From contig JAKSPE010000010.1 in the NCBI GenBank assembly GCA_024405015.1, positions 1 through 64,000 of the forward strand: a stretch of 64,000 nucleotides of DNA, written 5' to 3'. The notes beneath the pieces are model-generated. The model made no database searches. It was not told the DNA's origin and saw only the letters and a program-made list of their open reading frames with translations. A program made the position numbers and the translations under genes. Shown here piece after piece: positions 1 to 7,844 of the stretch. The stretch is from Sphaerochaetaceae bacterium (GTDB lineage: Bacteria; Spirochaetota; Spirochaetia; Sphaerochaetales; Sphaerochaetaceae). The stretch's first letter is position 1. Each line of letters begins with the position of its first letter.

Positions 1-78
1 GGAACGCTCTTCTACCTCCGTGATGGCAATATAAGTGAAGTTTGGGGCAGAAATGGTGAAATTGTTGATTTAATCTAA
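1..78 (+). CDS. 3' end of an unidentified protein (partial)
   Basis: An open frame runs from the first base to a TAA at 76-78 and encodes 25 residues ending in GEIVDLI. The gene starts outside the window and the fragment is too short to assign. It is followed by a long AT-rich gap before the hydrogenase operon, so it probably belongs to a separate transcript. Confidence 0.45.
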   Translation, partial: GTLFYLRDGNISEVWGRNGEIVDLI

Positions 79-181
79 CTATTAAGAATATTAAATTGAC
101 ATAATCTTTCTAAAACGTACAAGCAGATAATTATCTCTTTGGTAAAAATATGCATATATGTATATTACTTTGCGCTTTTGC

Positions 182-251
182 TTGATTTTTCCCAGCAACT
201 AATATATTACTTGAAAATGGCTGCATGCTCGACATACAGCCGTTTTTGGAG
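182..251 (+). promoter_or_regulatory. Candidate promoter and leader hairpin of the hydrogenase operon
   Basis: TTGATT at 182-187 and TATTAC at 205-210 are 17 bp apart, predicting a transcript start near 217. A hairpin follows at once: GGCTG (219-223) pairs with CAGCC (237-241), trailed by a T run. The Shine-Dalgarno GGAG is at 248-251. The -35 is imperfect, so the assignment is tentative. The hairpin plus T run could also act as a weak attenuator. Confidence 0.35.
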
Positions 252-260
252 AAAAACAAA

Positions 261-737
261 ATGGAAATTAACTATGCTATCGTGGATGAGATCCTTACTG
301 CCTACAATTACAAGCAGCAGTACATCATCGCAATCCTCCAGAAGATCCAGGAACATTATCGATATCTTCCGAAAGAGGTCTTCCCTTATCTTGCACAGGA
401 GCTTGGCATGAGTGAGGCTCGCATCTTCAGCGTCGCCACATTCTATGAGAACTTCTCCCTTGAACCAAAGGGAAAGTATGAAATCAAGTGCTGTAACGGA
501 ACAGCCTGCCATGTCAGAAATTCAATCCCAATTCTTGAGAGGATCAGAGCGGAACTCGGACTTGAAGAAGGTCAGAAGACAACTGCTGACGGTCTTTTCA
601 CTGTTGAGACTGTCTCCTGTCTCGGAGCCTGTGGTCTTGCCCCTGTCATGATGGTCAATGGCGAGGTCAATCCATCCATGACACCTGAGAAGGCTGTCGA
701 GGTCATCAATGGTCTCAAGCGCAAAGAGGAGGCCTGA
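261..737 (+). CDS. hydC: Bifurcating [FeFe]-hydrogenase, NuoE-like subunit (HydC)
   Basis: 158-residue thioredoxin-fold [2Fe-2S] protein of the NuoE/HydC family, the small electron-transfer subunit of NADH/ferredoxin-linked [FeFe]-hydrogenases. The four cluster cysteines are visible: the CNGTAC pair near residues 88-93 and the CLGAC pair near 130-134. The N-terminal helical part (ILQKIQEHYRYLPKEV) is typical. ATG at 261 is chosen because GGAG lies 9 bases upstream and the protein then has normal family length; an in-frame upstream ATG at 225 has no such site. It is first in a tight three-gene operon, with hydB starting one base after its stop. A NuoE of a respiratory complex is excluded by the adjacent hydrogenase gene. 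Confidence 0.93.
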   Translation: MEINYAIVDEILTAYNYKQQYIIAILQKIQEHYRYLPKEVFPYLAQELGMSEARIFSVATFYENFSLEPKGKYEIKCCNGTACHVRNSIPILERIRAELGLEEGQKTTADGLFTVETVSCLGACGLAPVMMVNGEVNPSMTPEKAVEVINGLKRKEEA

Positions 738-738
738 A

Positions 739-2613
739 ATGCTCAAGAACAGAAAAGATTTTGATAAGCTGGTAAAGAGTCTGTCCGAATCCTACAAGGA
801 AGTGACAAACCGCATTGTCGTCTGCTGCGGAACAGGTTGTGTCGCAGGCGGATCCATGAAGGTCTATGAGAAGCTGCAGGAAATCCTCAAGAGCAAGGGC
901 ATCGGCGTGGTGCTTGAGCTTGAGAAGGAGCACTTTGAAGGCGATATGAACGTCACAAAGAGCGGATGTGTCGGCTTCTGTGAAATGGGACCACTGGTAA
1001 GAATCGAGCCTCAGGGTTGGCTTTACACAAAGGTCAAGGTTGAGGATTGTGAGGAGATCGTTGAGAAGACCGTTCTCAAGGGTGAGCACATCGAGCGCCT
1101 TGCCTATAGCATGGCCGGCAAGATGTTCGCCAAGCAGAATGAGATCCCATTCTATAAGAAACAGACAAGAATCCTGTTTGACCTCAATGGTGTCATCAAT
1201 GCTGAGTCCATCAAGGAATACATTGCCGTTGGTGGATACAGCGCATTCGTGAAAGCCCTCTTTGAGATGGATCCGGATGTCGTTGTTGACGAGATCGTCA
1301 AGTCCGGTCTTCGCGGACGTGGCGGTGGCGGATTCCCAACTGGCAAGAAGTGGCAGCAGGTAAGAGCCGCAAAGGCTGACCAGAAATATGTCGTCTGTAA
1401 TGGAGACGAGGGCGACCCAGGTGCCTTCATGGATGAAGGTGTCATGGAAGGCGTTCCACACAAGCTCCTTGAAGGTATGATGATTGCCGCTCTTGCAGTC
1501 GGTGCCTCCGAAGGTTACATCTACGTTCGTGCAGAGTATCCTCTTGCCGTCCATAGACTTCAGATTGCCATCGCCAAGGCTGAGGAACTCGGACTTCTCG
1601 GAAAGAACATCCTCGGTTCCGGATTCGATTTCAAGCTTTCCATCTGCCGTGGTGCAGGTGCATTCGTCTGTGGTGAGGGTAGTGCACTTACCGCTTCCAT
1701 CGAAGGAAAGAGAGGTTTCCCTCGTGTTAAGCCACCAAGAACTACCGAACACGGACTGTTTGATAAGCCGACTGTTCTCAATAACGTTGAGACATTCGCC
1801 AACGTTCCGGCCATCATCAACAAGGGCTCTGCCTGGTATGCCTCCATTGGAACACCAACCAGCTCCGGAACAAAGGCTTTCGCCGTCACAGGAAACATCC
1901 GCAATACAGGCCTCATCGAGGTTCCAATGGGAACCACTCTCAAGGAGATCATCTATGATATCGGTGGTGGCATGAGAGGAGATACTGAGTTCAAGGCTGT
2001 CCAGATCGGTGGACCATCCGGTGCATGTCTGACCAAGGAGCATATGGACCTTCCACTTGACTTTGATAACCTCAAGAAGGTCGGTGCCATGATCGGTTCC
2101 GGCGGACTTGTCGTGATGGACGAGAAGACCTGTATGGTAGAGGTTGCACGATTCTTCATGAACTTCACCCAGAACGAGTCCTGTGGAAAGTGCGTTCCAT
2201 GTCGTGAAGGTACCAAGCGCATGCTCGAGGTTCTGCAGAGAATCGTCGATGGCCAGGGAAAGGACGGAGACATTGAGCTTCTCGAGGAGATTGCGGATAC
2301 CGTCAAGTCCTGTGCACTGTGCGGACTTGGAAAGAGTGCTCCGAACCCGGTTCTCAGCACCATCAAGAATTTCCGCAACGAGTATGAGGCCCATATCTAT
2401 GATAAGAAGTGTCCTGCTGGCGCATGTCAGAGACTCAAGCACTATGTGATTGACCCAGCCATCTGTAAGGGTTGTTCCAAGTGTGCCAGAAACTGTCCTG
2501 CAGATGCCATCTCCGGAACCATCAGATCACCTTTCACCATTGATGAGAACAAGTGTATCAAGTGTGGAAGTTGTGTAAGCGGCTGTGCATTCGGCGCAAT
2601 CAAGGAGGTATGA
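739..2613 (+). CDS. hydB: Bifurcating [FeFe]-hydrogenase, NuoF-like flavin subunit (HydB)
   Basis: 624-residue NADH-binding flavoprotein subunit. Order of parts: an N-terminal thioredoxin-like [2Fe-2S] domain (CCGTGCVAGG near residue 30), the NuoF core with the glycine-rich nucleotide/FMN loop GRGGGGFPTGKKW near 190, an SLBB region, the [4Fe-4S] motif ESCGKCVPCREG near 480, and two C-terminal ferredoxin [4Fe-4S] motifs (CKGCSKCARNCP and CIKCGSCVSGC). The extra ferredoxin tail separates HydB from plain NuoF. In this family FMN is the proposed bifurcation site linking NADH, ferredoxin and the H-cluster subunit. ATG at 739 follows AGAGGAGG, which lies in the end of hydC. The loop usually written CGEETAL reads CGEGSAL here. 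Confidence 0.94.
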   Translation: MLKNRKDFDKLVKSLSESYKEVTNRIVVCCGTGCVAGGSMKVYEKLQEILKSKGIGVVLELEKEHFEGDMNVTKSGCVGFCEMGPLVRIEPQGWLYTKVKVEDCEEIVEKTVLKGEHIERLAYSMAGKMFAKQNEIPFYKKQTRILFDLNGVINAESIKEYIAVGGYSAFVKALFEMDPDVVVDEIVKSGLRGRGGGGFPTGKKWQQVRAAKADQKYVVCNGDEGDPGAFMDEGVMEGVPHKLLEGMMIAALAVGASEGYIYVRAEYPLAVHRLQIAIAKAEELGLLGKNILGSGFDFKLSICRGAGAFVCGEGSALTASIEGKRGFPRVKPPRTTEHGLFDKPTVLNNVETFANVPAIINKGSAWYASIGTPTSSGTKAFAVTGNIRNTGLIEVPMGTTLKEIIYDIGGGMRGDTEFKAVQIGGPSGACLTKEHMDLPLDFDNLKKVGAMIGSGGLVVMDEKTCMVEVARFFMNFTQNESCGKCVPCREGTKRMLEVLQRIVDGQGKDGDIELLEEIADTVKSCALCGLGKSAPNPVLSTIKNFRNEYEAHIYDKKCPAGACQRLKHYVIDPAICKGCSKCARNCPADAISGTIRSPFTIDENKCIKCGSCVSGCAFGAIKEV

Positions 2614-2614
2614 C

Positions 2615-4312
2615 ATGGCAGACAAGCAGTATATGACCATTGACGGTATTCTCACCGAAATCAATGGAGAGAAGAACCTTCTTGAGGTCATCCGAAAAAC
2701 AGGAATCAAGATGCCTACCTTCTGCTACTACACCGAACTTTCCGTTTATGGTGCCTGCAGAATGTGTATGGTCGAAACCGATAGAGGCAGCCTCGAGGCT
2801 GCATGTTCCACTCCTCCAAAAGCAGGAATGAACATCAAGACAAACACAGAGAGACTCAGAAAGTACCGAAAGAACATTCTGGAGCTGATTCTCGCTAACC
2901 ACTGCACCGACTGTAACACCTGCCAGAAGAACAAGAGCTGTAAGCTGCAGGACCTTGCCATGAGATTTGACCTCAAGGATGTCAGATTCCCGAATACAAG
3001 TGCCAAGAAGAAGTATACAGACAATTCCTCCAAGTGCATCACCATCAACAGAGACAAGTGCATCCTCTGTGGTGACTGTGTCAGAATGTGTAACGAGATT
3101 CAGGGAGTCGGAGCCATTGATTTTGCATTCCGCGGTTCCAACATGATGATCAGCACATCCTTCTCAAAGCCTCTTGCCGAGTCCCCATGTGTCGGATGCG
3201 GACAGTGTGCCGCTGTCTGTCCAACCGGTGCCATCGTCGTCAAGAACGATGTCGACAAGCTGTGGGCTGCCCTTGATGATCCAAACGTCAGAACAACCAT
3301 CCAGATTGCTCCAGCCGTTCGTGTCGCCATCGGACAGGAACTGAGAATGCATGTCGGAGACAACGTCATGAACAGCATCGTCGCATCCCTGCGAAGAATG
3401 GGATTCGATGAGGTCTATGACACAACACTCGGTGCTGACCTGACAGTCTTCGAGGAGACTGCTGAGTTCATCAAGCGTCTGAAAAGTGGCGAGAACCTTC
3501 CACTGATCACATCCTGCTGTCCAGGTTGGATCCAGTATGCCGAAAAGCGTCACCCAGAGCTCCTCAAGAACATCTCAACCTGCAAATCTCCAATGGAGAT
3601 GTTCGCAGCCATCCAGAAGCAGAAGGCAAAGGACGAAGGCCGCAAGGTGTTCCATGCAGCAGTCATGCCATGTACAGCCAAGAAGTTCGAGGCCGCAAGA
3701 CCTGAGTTCCAGGTGGACGGTGAGCCTGATGTCGATGCTGTCATCACAACCAAGGAACTGATTCGCATGATCAAGGAATCCGGTGTCCAGTTCGATGAGA
3801 TCGAGCCGGATACAGTCGATGCCCCAACCAACGTCGCCTCCGGAGCCGGTGTCATCTTCGGCACAACCGGTGGTGTCTGTGAGGCCGTTCTCAGACACGT
3901 TGTCACAGACAAGTCCAAGACAGCACTCATCAACATCGCAGAGATGGGAGAGCGTGGTCGCGAGGGAATCAAGAAGTTCGATGTCACACTCGGAGACAAG
4001 ACTCTCAAGCTGGCTGTCGTCAGTGGCCTTGGAAATGCCGAGAAGGTCATCCAGCAGCTTCAGGCCGGAGAGCATTTTGACTTCATTGAGATCATGGCCT
4101 GCCCAGGTGGTTGTGTCCATGGTGGTGGTCAGCCATATGCCAAGAGCGAGCCTAAGGCTCAGCGCACAACAGGTCTCTATCGAACCGACAAGACTCTTGC
4201 TGTCAGACGAAGTGAGGAGAACCCTTACATTCAGGTCCTTTACAATGGAATCCTGAAGAATCGTGAGCATAAGCTTCTGCATGTTGACTACGTCAAGGAA
4301 GAGAAGAAATGA
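2615..4312 (+). CDS. hydA: [FeFe]-hydrogenase catalytic subunit (HydA, bifurcating type)
   Basis: 565-residue catalytic subunit. An N-terminal [2Fe-2S] domain is followed by the His-ligated [4Fe-4S] motif (NHCTDCNTCQKNKSC, near residue 105), two [4Fe-4S] ferredoxin motifs (CILCGDCVRMC and CVGCGQCAAVCP) and the H-cluster domain. All three H-cluster signatures are intact: TSCCPGW near 298, MPCTAKKFE near 351 and EIMACPGGCVHGGGQP near 491. It lacks the extra C-terminal [2Fe-2S] extension of the longest family members. ATG at 2615 follows AAGGAGG and starts one base after the hydB stop. With hydB and hydC it should reversibly couple NADH plus reduced ferredoxin to hydrogen. The maturases HydEFG are not in this window. 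Confidence 0.96.
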   Translation: MADKQYMTIDGILTEINGEKNLLEVIRKTGIKMPTFCYYTELSVYGACRMCMVETDRGSLEAACSTPPKAGMNIKTNTERLRKYRKNILELILANHCTDCNTCQKNKSCKLQDLAMRFDLKDVRFPNTSAKKKYTDNSSKCITINRDKCILCGDCVRMCNEIQGVGAIDFAFRGSNMMISTSFSKPLAESPCVGCGQCAAVCPTGAIVVKNDVDKLWAALDDPNVRTTIQIAPAVRVAIGQELRMHVGDNVMNSIVASLRRMGFDEVYDTTLGADLTVFEETAEFIKRLKSGENLPLITSCCPGWIQYAEKRHPELLKNISTCKSPMEMFAAIQKQKAKDEGRKVFHAAVMPCTAKKFEAARPEFQVDGEPDVDAVITTKELIRMIKESGVQFDEIEPDTVDAPTNVASGAGVIFGTTGGVCEAVLRHVVTDKSKTALINIAEMGERGREGIKKFDVTLGDKTLKLAVVSGLGNAEKVIQQLQAGEHFDFIEIMACPGGCVHGGGQPYAKSEPKAQRTTGLYRTDKTLAVRRSEENPYIQVLYNGILKNREHKLLHVDYVKEEKK

Positions 4313-4343
4313 TCCGGTTCGATTGGAACTGAATACTCACAAG

Positions 4344-4370
4344 CCGCACCTTCGGGTGCGGTTCTTTTGT
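4344..4370 (+). terminator. Rho-independent terminator after hydA
   Basis: CCGCACC (4344-4350), a TTCG tetraloop and GGTGCGG (4355-4361) form a perfect 7-bp stem followed by TTCTTTTGT. It closes the hydCBA operon. Confidence 0.9.
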
Positions 4371-4417
4371 CTGTGCCCCAATGGATTAAAATCCGGATTT
4401 GGGCAATACTAAGAAGT

Positions 4418-5764
4418 ATGGCTAGCAAAAGCAGTACATTGGATTTCACAGAGGGTAGTCTCAGCAAGAAGATTATCGCATTTTCCCTTCCTCTGTTTCT
4501 GGGAAACCTTTTCCAGCAGCTTTACAACGCAGCAGACTCTCTGATTGTCGGCAATACCCTGGGTTCCCAGGCCTTGGCCAGCGTATCGTCCTCCGGAAGC
4601 CTCATCTTCATGATGGTCGGATTCTTCAACGGTGTGGCCATGGGTGCCGGTGTCGTCATATCCAAGTACTTCGGGGCTCGTGACTACGAGCGCATGGAGA
4701 AGGCTATCCATACAGATCTTGCCTTCGGTCTTGTCTCTGGCGTTTTCCTGACCATCTTCGGTGTTCTGTTCACCCCAACGATCCTTGCTTGGATGCGCAC
4801 GCCTGCCGACATCATGGAAGGGTCCATCACATACTTCAGAATCTACTCCTACGGTATCCTGTTCTGCATCATGTACAACATCACGATGGGTATCATGAAT
4901 GCCACCGGCGATTCCACCCATCCGCTTGAGTATCTGATCATCTCCTCGATCGCAAACATCATTCTGGACCTGTTCTTCATCAAGGTGCTTCACATGGGAG
5001 TTGGAGGAGCCGCTGCCGCGACTACTATCGGTCAGGGACTGTCCTTTGTGCTTTGTCTGATTCGGCTCATCCGAACCGATGACGTCTACAAGGTCCATCT
5101 GAACCGGATCCGCTTTGATATGTCGCTTCTCAAAGAGATTGTCCGCTACGGTCTTCCGAGTGGTATCCAGAACTCCGTCATTGCAATTGCCAACGTGTTT
5201 GTGCAGTCCAACTACAACACCTTCTCCTCCACAGCGGTTGCAGGATGCGGATCATATTCCAAGATCGAAGGCTTTGCGTTCATTCCAATCACCGCATTTG
5301 CACAGGCCCTGTCCACCTGCATCAGCCAGAACCTCGGAGCCGGAAATCATGAGAGGGCAAAGCTGGGTTCACGCTTTGGCATCATTGCCTGCCTGGTGCT
5401 CTCCGAACTGATTGGCCTTGTGGAGCTGCTGTTCGCACCAATGCTGATCGGCCTGTTCAACAGTGATCCGGAAGTCATCGCCTATGGCGTGCGACAGATC
5501 CATGTGGAAGCTCTGTTCTACTTCCTTCTGGCTCTGTCCCATAGCATTGCCGGCGTACTGCGCGGTGCGGGAAAAGCAAAGGTCCCGATGTTCGTCATGC
5601 TGTTTGTCTGGTGCATCTTCCGCGTCTCTTACATCACGGTTGCCATGAACATCTCCCATACCATTGAGCTGGTGTTCGCCGCCTATCCGATCACATGGGC
5701 CATCTCATCGGTCATTTTCCTCATCTACCTCAAGAGATCCGATTGGGTCCATGGCTTGGAGTGA
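4418..5764 (+). CDS. MATE-family multidrug/sodium exporter
   Basis: 448-residue integral membrane protein with about 12 hydrophobic segments and the N-terminal MATE signature (SLPLFLGNLFQQLYNAADSLIVG). The family exports cationic drugs or metabolites in exchange for Na+ or H+; the substrate cannot be read from sequence. ATG at 4418 is preferred over an in-frame ATG at 4367 that lies in the hydA terminator; the MASKSSTLDFTEGSLSKK start resembles other MATE N-termini. Only a weak AAGAAG precedes it. A TGGATT (4382) -17- AATACT (4405) pair ends 7 bases before ATG, so a leaderless start is possible but weak. This is one of three MATE genes in the window. Confidence 0.88.
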   Translation: MASKSSTLDFTEGSLSKKIIAFSLPLFLGNLFQQLYNAADSLIVGNTLGSQALASVSSSGSLIFMMVGFFNGVAMGAGVVISKYFGARDYERMEKAIHTDLAFGLVSGVFLTIFGVLFTPTILAWMRTPADIMEGSITYFRIYSYGILFCIMYNITMGIMNATGDSTHPLEYLIISSIANIILDLFFIKVLHMGVGGAAAATTIGQGLSFVLCLIRLIRTDDVYKVHLNRIRFDMSLLKEIVRYGLPSGIQNSVIAIANVFVQSNYNTFSSTAVAGCGSYSKIEGFAFIPITAFAQALSTCISQNLGAGNHERAKLGSRFGIIACLVLSELIGLVELLFAPMLIGLFNSDPEVIAYGVRQIHVEALFYFLLALSHSIAGVLRGAGKAKVPMFVMLFVWCIFRVSYITVAMNISHTIELVFAAYPITWAISSVIFLIYLKRSDWVHGLE

Positions 5765-5771
5765 TGCTCGA

Positions 5772-5801
5772 TTGACATCAGCCCTTGCCTTTGGGTAGAT
5801 T
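5772..5801 (+). promoter_or_regulatory. Promoter of the NUDIX gene, predicting a leaderless mRNA
   Basis: TTGACA (5772-5777), an 18-bp spacer and TAGATT (5796-5801) are followed by just seven bases before ATG at 5809. The usual 7-8 base distance puts transcription start at or next to the initiation codon. No Shine-Dalgarno site is present. Confidence 0.6.
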
Positions 5802-5808
5802 GCTACAT

Positions 5809-6384
5809 ATGGAAAACAGCAACAAGGATTTTTTCAAGACCATGGATCTGGCGGAGAAGCAGCTGGATTCATCACTTGTCTATGAAGGTAGACTACTGAA
5901 GGTCTACAAGGATAACATCGTTCTTCCCAATGGCCACAAGACAACCCGCGAATACATCAAGCACATTGGTGCCGTTGCCATTGTGGCAATGGACGACAAG
6001 GGGAGGGTTGCGGTGGAGCATCAGTTCCGCTATCCCTTCGGATGCGAACTTCTGGAGATCCCTGCCGGTAAACTGGACTATGTCGGCGAAGATCCGCTGA
6101 GCGCCGCACAGAGAGAACTGCGCGAGGAGACTGGAATCGTTGCCGGATGCTACGAGTACCTTGGCCCGTTCTATCCGACTGTCGCATACTCCACGGAGGT
6201 CATCCACCTTTACCTTGCAACAGAACTCTCCTTTGGAGAGCGTGAGCTGGATGATGACGAGAACATCAATGTGGAGATGGTGGATCTGAAGCTTCTGGTG
6301 AAGCAGATTCTGGAAGGAAAAGTTCCTGATGCCAAGACACAGGCTGCACTTCTGAACGTCTGGGCAAGAAATTGTTCCAAATAA
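5809..6384 (+). CDS. NUDIX hydrolase, ADP-ribose pyrophosphatase type
   Basis: 191-residue NUDIX protein resembling ADP-ribose/ADP-sugar pyrophosphatases (NudF type), which hydrolyse ADP-ribose to AMP and ribose 5-phosphate. The family lead-in EIPAGKLD and the core RELREETG of the Nudix box are present near residues 80-108. The spacing between the box's first Gly and first Glu is six residues (G-KLDYVG-E) rather than the usual five, a one-residue insertion. ATG at 5809 is chosen because the promoter leaves only seven bases before it. An in-frame TTG at 5785 lies inside the promoter spacer. The gene is monocistronic. Confidence 0.88.
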   Translation: MENSNKDFFKTMDLAEKQLDSSLVYEGRLLKVYKDNIVLPNGHKTTREYIKHIGAVAIVAMDDKGRVAVEHQFRYPFGCELLEIPAGKLDYVGEDPLSAAQRELREETGIVAGCYEYLGPFYPTVAYSTEVIHLYLATELSFGERELDDDENINVEMVDLKLLVKQILEGKVPDAKTQAALLNVWARNCSK

Positions 6385-6449
6385 TCGCAAAAAAGAGAAA
6401 TAATAGGATGTAAAGTCGTTTTGCTCTGTTATATAGATACTTTTTAGGG

Positions 6450-6486
6450 TAGAATGCAACAAGGGGAGAACGAAACCAAGGTTTCG
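6450..6486 (+). promoter_or_regulatory. Candidate -10 and leader palindrome upstream of malic enzyme
   Basis: TAGAAT at 6450-6455 is a good -10 but the -35 17 bp upstream (TGTTAT) is poor. In the predicted leader, CGAAACC (6471-6477) and GGTTTCG (6480-6486) form a nearly perfect 16-base palindrome. It could be an operator or an RNA hairpin. Confidence 0.35.
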
Positions 6487-6523
6487 CCTGAATATCGGAA
6501 TCACATTAGAAAAGGATATAAAA

Positions 6524-7696
6524 ATGGATTACGCAAAAGAATCACTTAGACTTCATGCTGAATGGAAGGGTAAGATTGAGGTCGTCTCAACTGTCCCTGT
6601 CGCAACAAAGGACGATCTGTCACTCGCATACACTCCAGGTGTAGCACAGCCATGTCTCGAGATCCAGAAGGATGTCGACAAGAGCTATGAGCTGACAAGA
6701 AGACACAACATGTGTGCTGTCATCACAGATGGTACAGCAGTTCTCGGACTTGGTGACATCGGACCAGAAGCCGGTATGCCTGTCATGGAAGGAAAGTGTG
6801 TTCTTTTCAAGTCCTTCGGTGATGTTGATGCATTCCCACTCTGCGTCAAGACAAAGGATGTAGATGAGTTCGTCAACACAGTCTACAACATCTCCGGTTC
6901 CTTCGGTGGTATCAACCTCGAGGACATTTCCGCACCAAGATGCTTTGAGATTGAGAGAAAACTCAAAGAGAAGTGTGACATCCCTATCTTCCACGATGAC
7001 CAGCACGGTACAGCCGTCATCACACTTGCAGGTCTCACAAACGCTCTCAAGGTTGTCAACAAGACAAAGGAAGAGGTCAAGATCGTCACATCCGGTGCTG
7101 GTGCAGCTGCTATCGCTATCGTAAAGCTCCTGCTTTCCGCTGGTTTCAAGAATGTTACCATGTGTGACAGAAAGGGTGCCATCTACGAGGGTAGAGAGGG
7201 ACTCAACTGGATCAAGGAAGAGATGGCAAAGCAGACAAACCTCGACAAGAAGGCTGGATCTCTTGCTGACATGCTCGTTGGCGCTGATGTCTTCATTGGT
7301 GTTTCCGCTCCTGGTCAGGTCACAACAGAGATGGTCAAGACCATGAACAGAGATGCTATCATCTTCGCTTGCGCAAACCCAACTCCAGAGATCTTCCCAG
7401 ATGATGCTAAGGCTGGTGGAGCAAAGGTCATCTCCACAGGTAGAAGTGACTATCCAAACCAGATCAACAACGTCCTTGCATTCCCTGGAATCTTCCGCGG
7501 AACATTCGATGTCAGAGCTTCTGAGATCAATGAGGAAATGAAGATGGCTGCTGCTAATGCTCTTGCAAACCTCGTCAGTGACGAAGAGCTCAACGCAGAC
7601 TACATCATTCCAAAAGCATTCGACCCAAGAGTTGGAAAGGCTGTTGCAGCAGCAGTTGCAGAGGCAGCAAGAAAGACTGGTGTCGCAAGAATCTAA
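6524..7696 (+). CDS. Malic enzyme (oxaloacetate-decarboxylating, short bacterial type)
   Basis: 390-residue malic enzyme of the compact form without the phosphotransacetylase-like tail of MaeB. It oxidatively decarboxylates malate to pyruvate with NAD(P)+. Visible signatures: YTPGVAQPCLEI near residue 40, TDGTAVLGLGDIGPEAG near 75, the acidic metal-site DDQHGTA near 155, and a Rossmann stretch (GAGAAAIAI) near 193. The start follows AAAAGGATATAAA. It is monocistronic with its own terminator. Cofactor preference (NAD or NADP) cannot be decided by eye. It probably supplies pyruvate and reducing equivalents in fermentation. Confidence 0.93.
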   Translation: MDYAKESLRLHAEWKGKIEVVSTVPVATKDDLSLAYTPGVAQPCLEIQKDVDKSYELTRRHNMCAVITDGTAVLGLGDIGPEAGMPVMEGKCVLFKSFGDVDAFPLCVKTKDVDEFVNTVYNISGSFGGINLEDISAPRCFEIERKLKEKCDIPIFHDDQHGTAVITLAGLTNALKVVNKTKEEVKIVTSGAGAAAIAIVKLLLSAGFKNVTMCDRKGAIYEGREGLNWIKEEMAKQTNLDKKAGSLADMLVGADVFIGVSAPGQVTTEMVKTMNRDAIIFACANPTPEIFPDDAKAGGAKVISTGRSDYPNQINNVLAFPGIFRGTFDVRASEINEEMKMAAANALANLVSDEELNADYIIPKAFDPRVGKAVAAAVAEAARKTGVARI

Positions 7697-7718
7697 GTCT
7701 GGAATCTTGTTTGATAGG

Positions 7719-7745
7719 GGACGACCTTCACGGGTCGTCCTTTTT
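7719..7745 (+). terminator. Terminator after malic enzyme
   Basis: GGACGACC (7719-7726) pairs perfectly with GGTCGTCC (7733-7740) around a six-base loop and is followed by TTTTTG. Confidence 0.92.
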
Positions 7746-7777
7746 GTTTGTCCATGCATGGAGTCTTCTGTGAAATA

Positions 7778-7813
7778 TGACACCATTGACACCAATGACA
7801 CCATATGATACTA
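7778..7813 (+). repeat. Three tandem 9-bp repeats upstream of the AlbA_2 regulator
   Basis: TGACACCA occurs at 7778-7785, 7787-7794 and 7796-7803, an exact 9-bp period, followed by a degenerate fourth unit TGATACTA at 7806-7813. The array ends 31 bp before the start of the DNA-binding-type gene at 7845, so an autoregulatory operator is the simplest reading. Confidence 0.6.
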
Positions 7814-7844
7814 TTCATCTGTTGTCAGAAAGGAGGGCTGCTAG

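Noticed and set aside
715-2442. A 575-codon open frame antisense to hydB
   Set aside because: It is a by-product of codon bias on the opposite strand; hydB is certain and the antisense translation shows no family motif or ribosome site.
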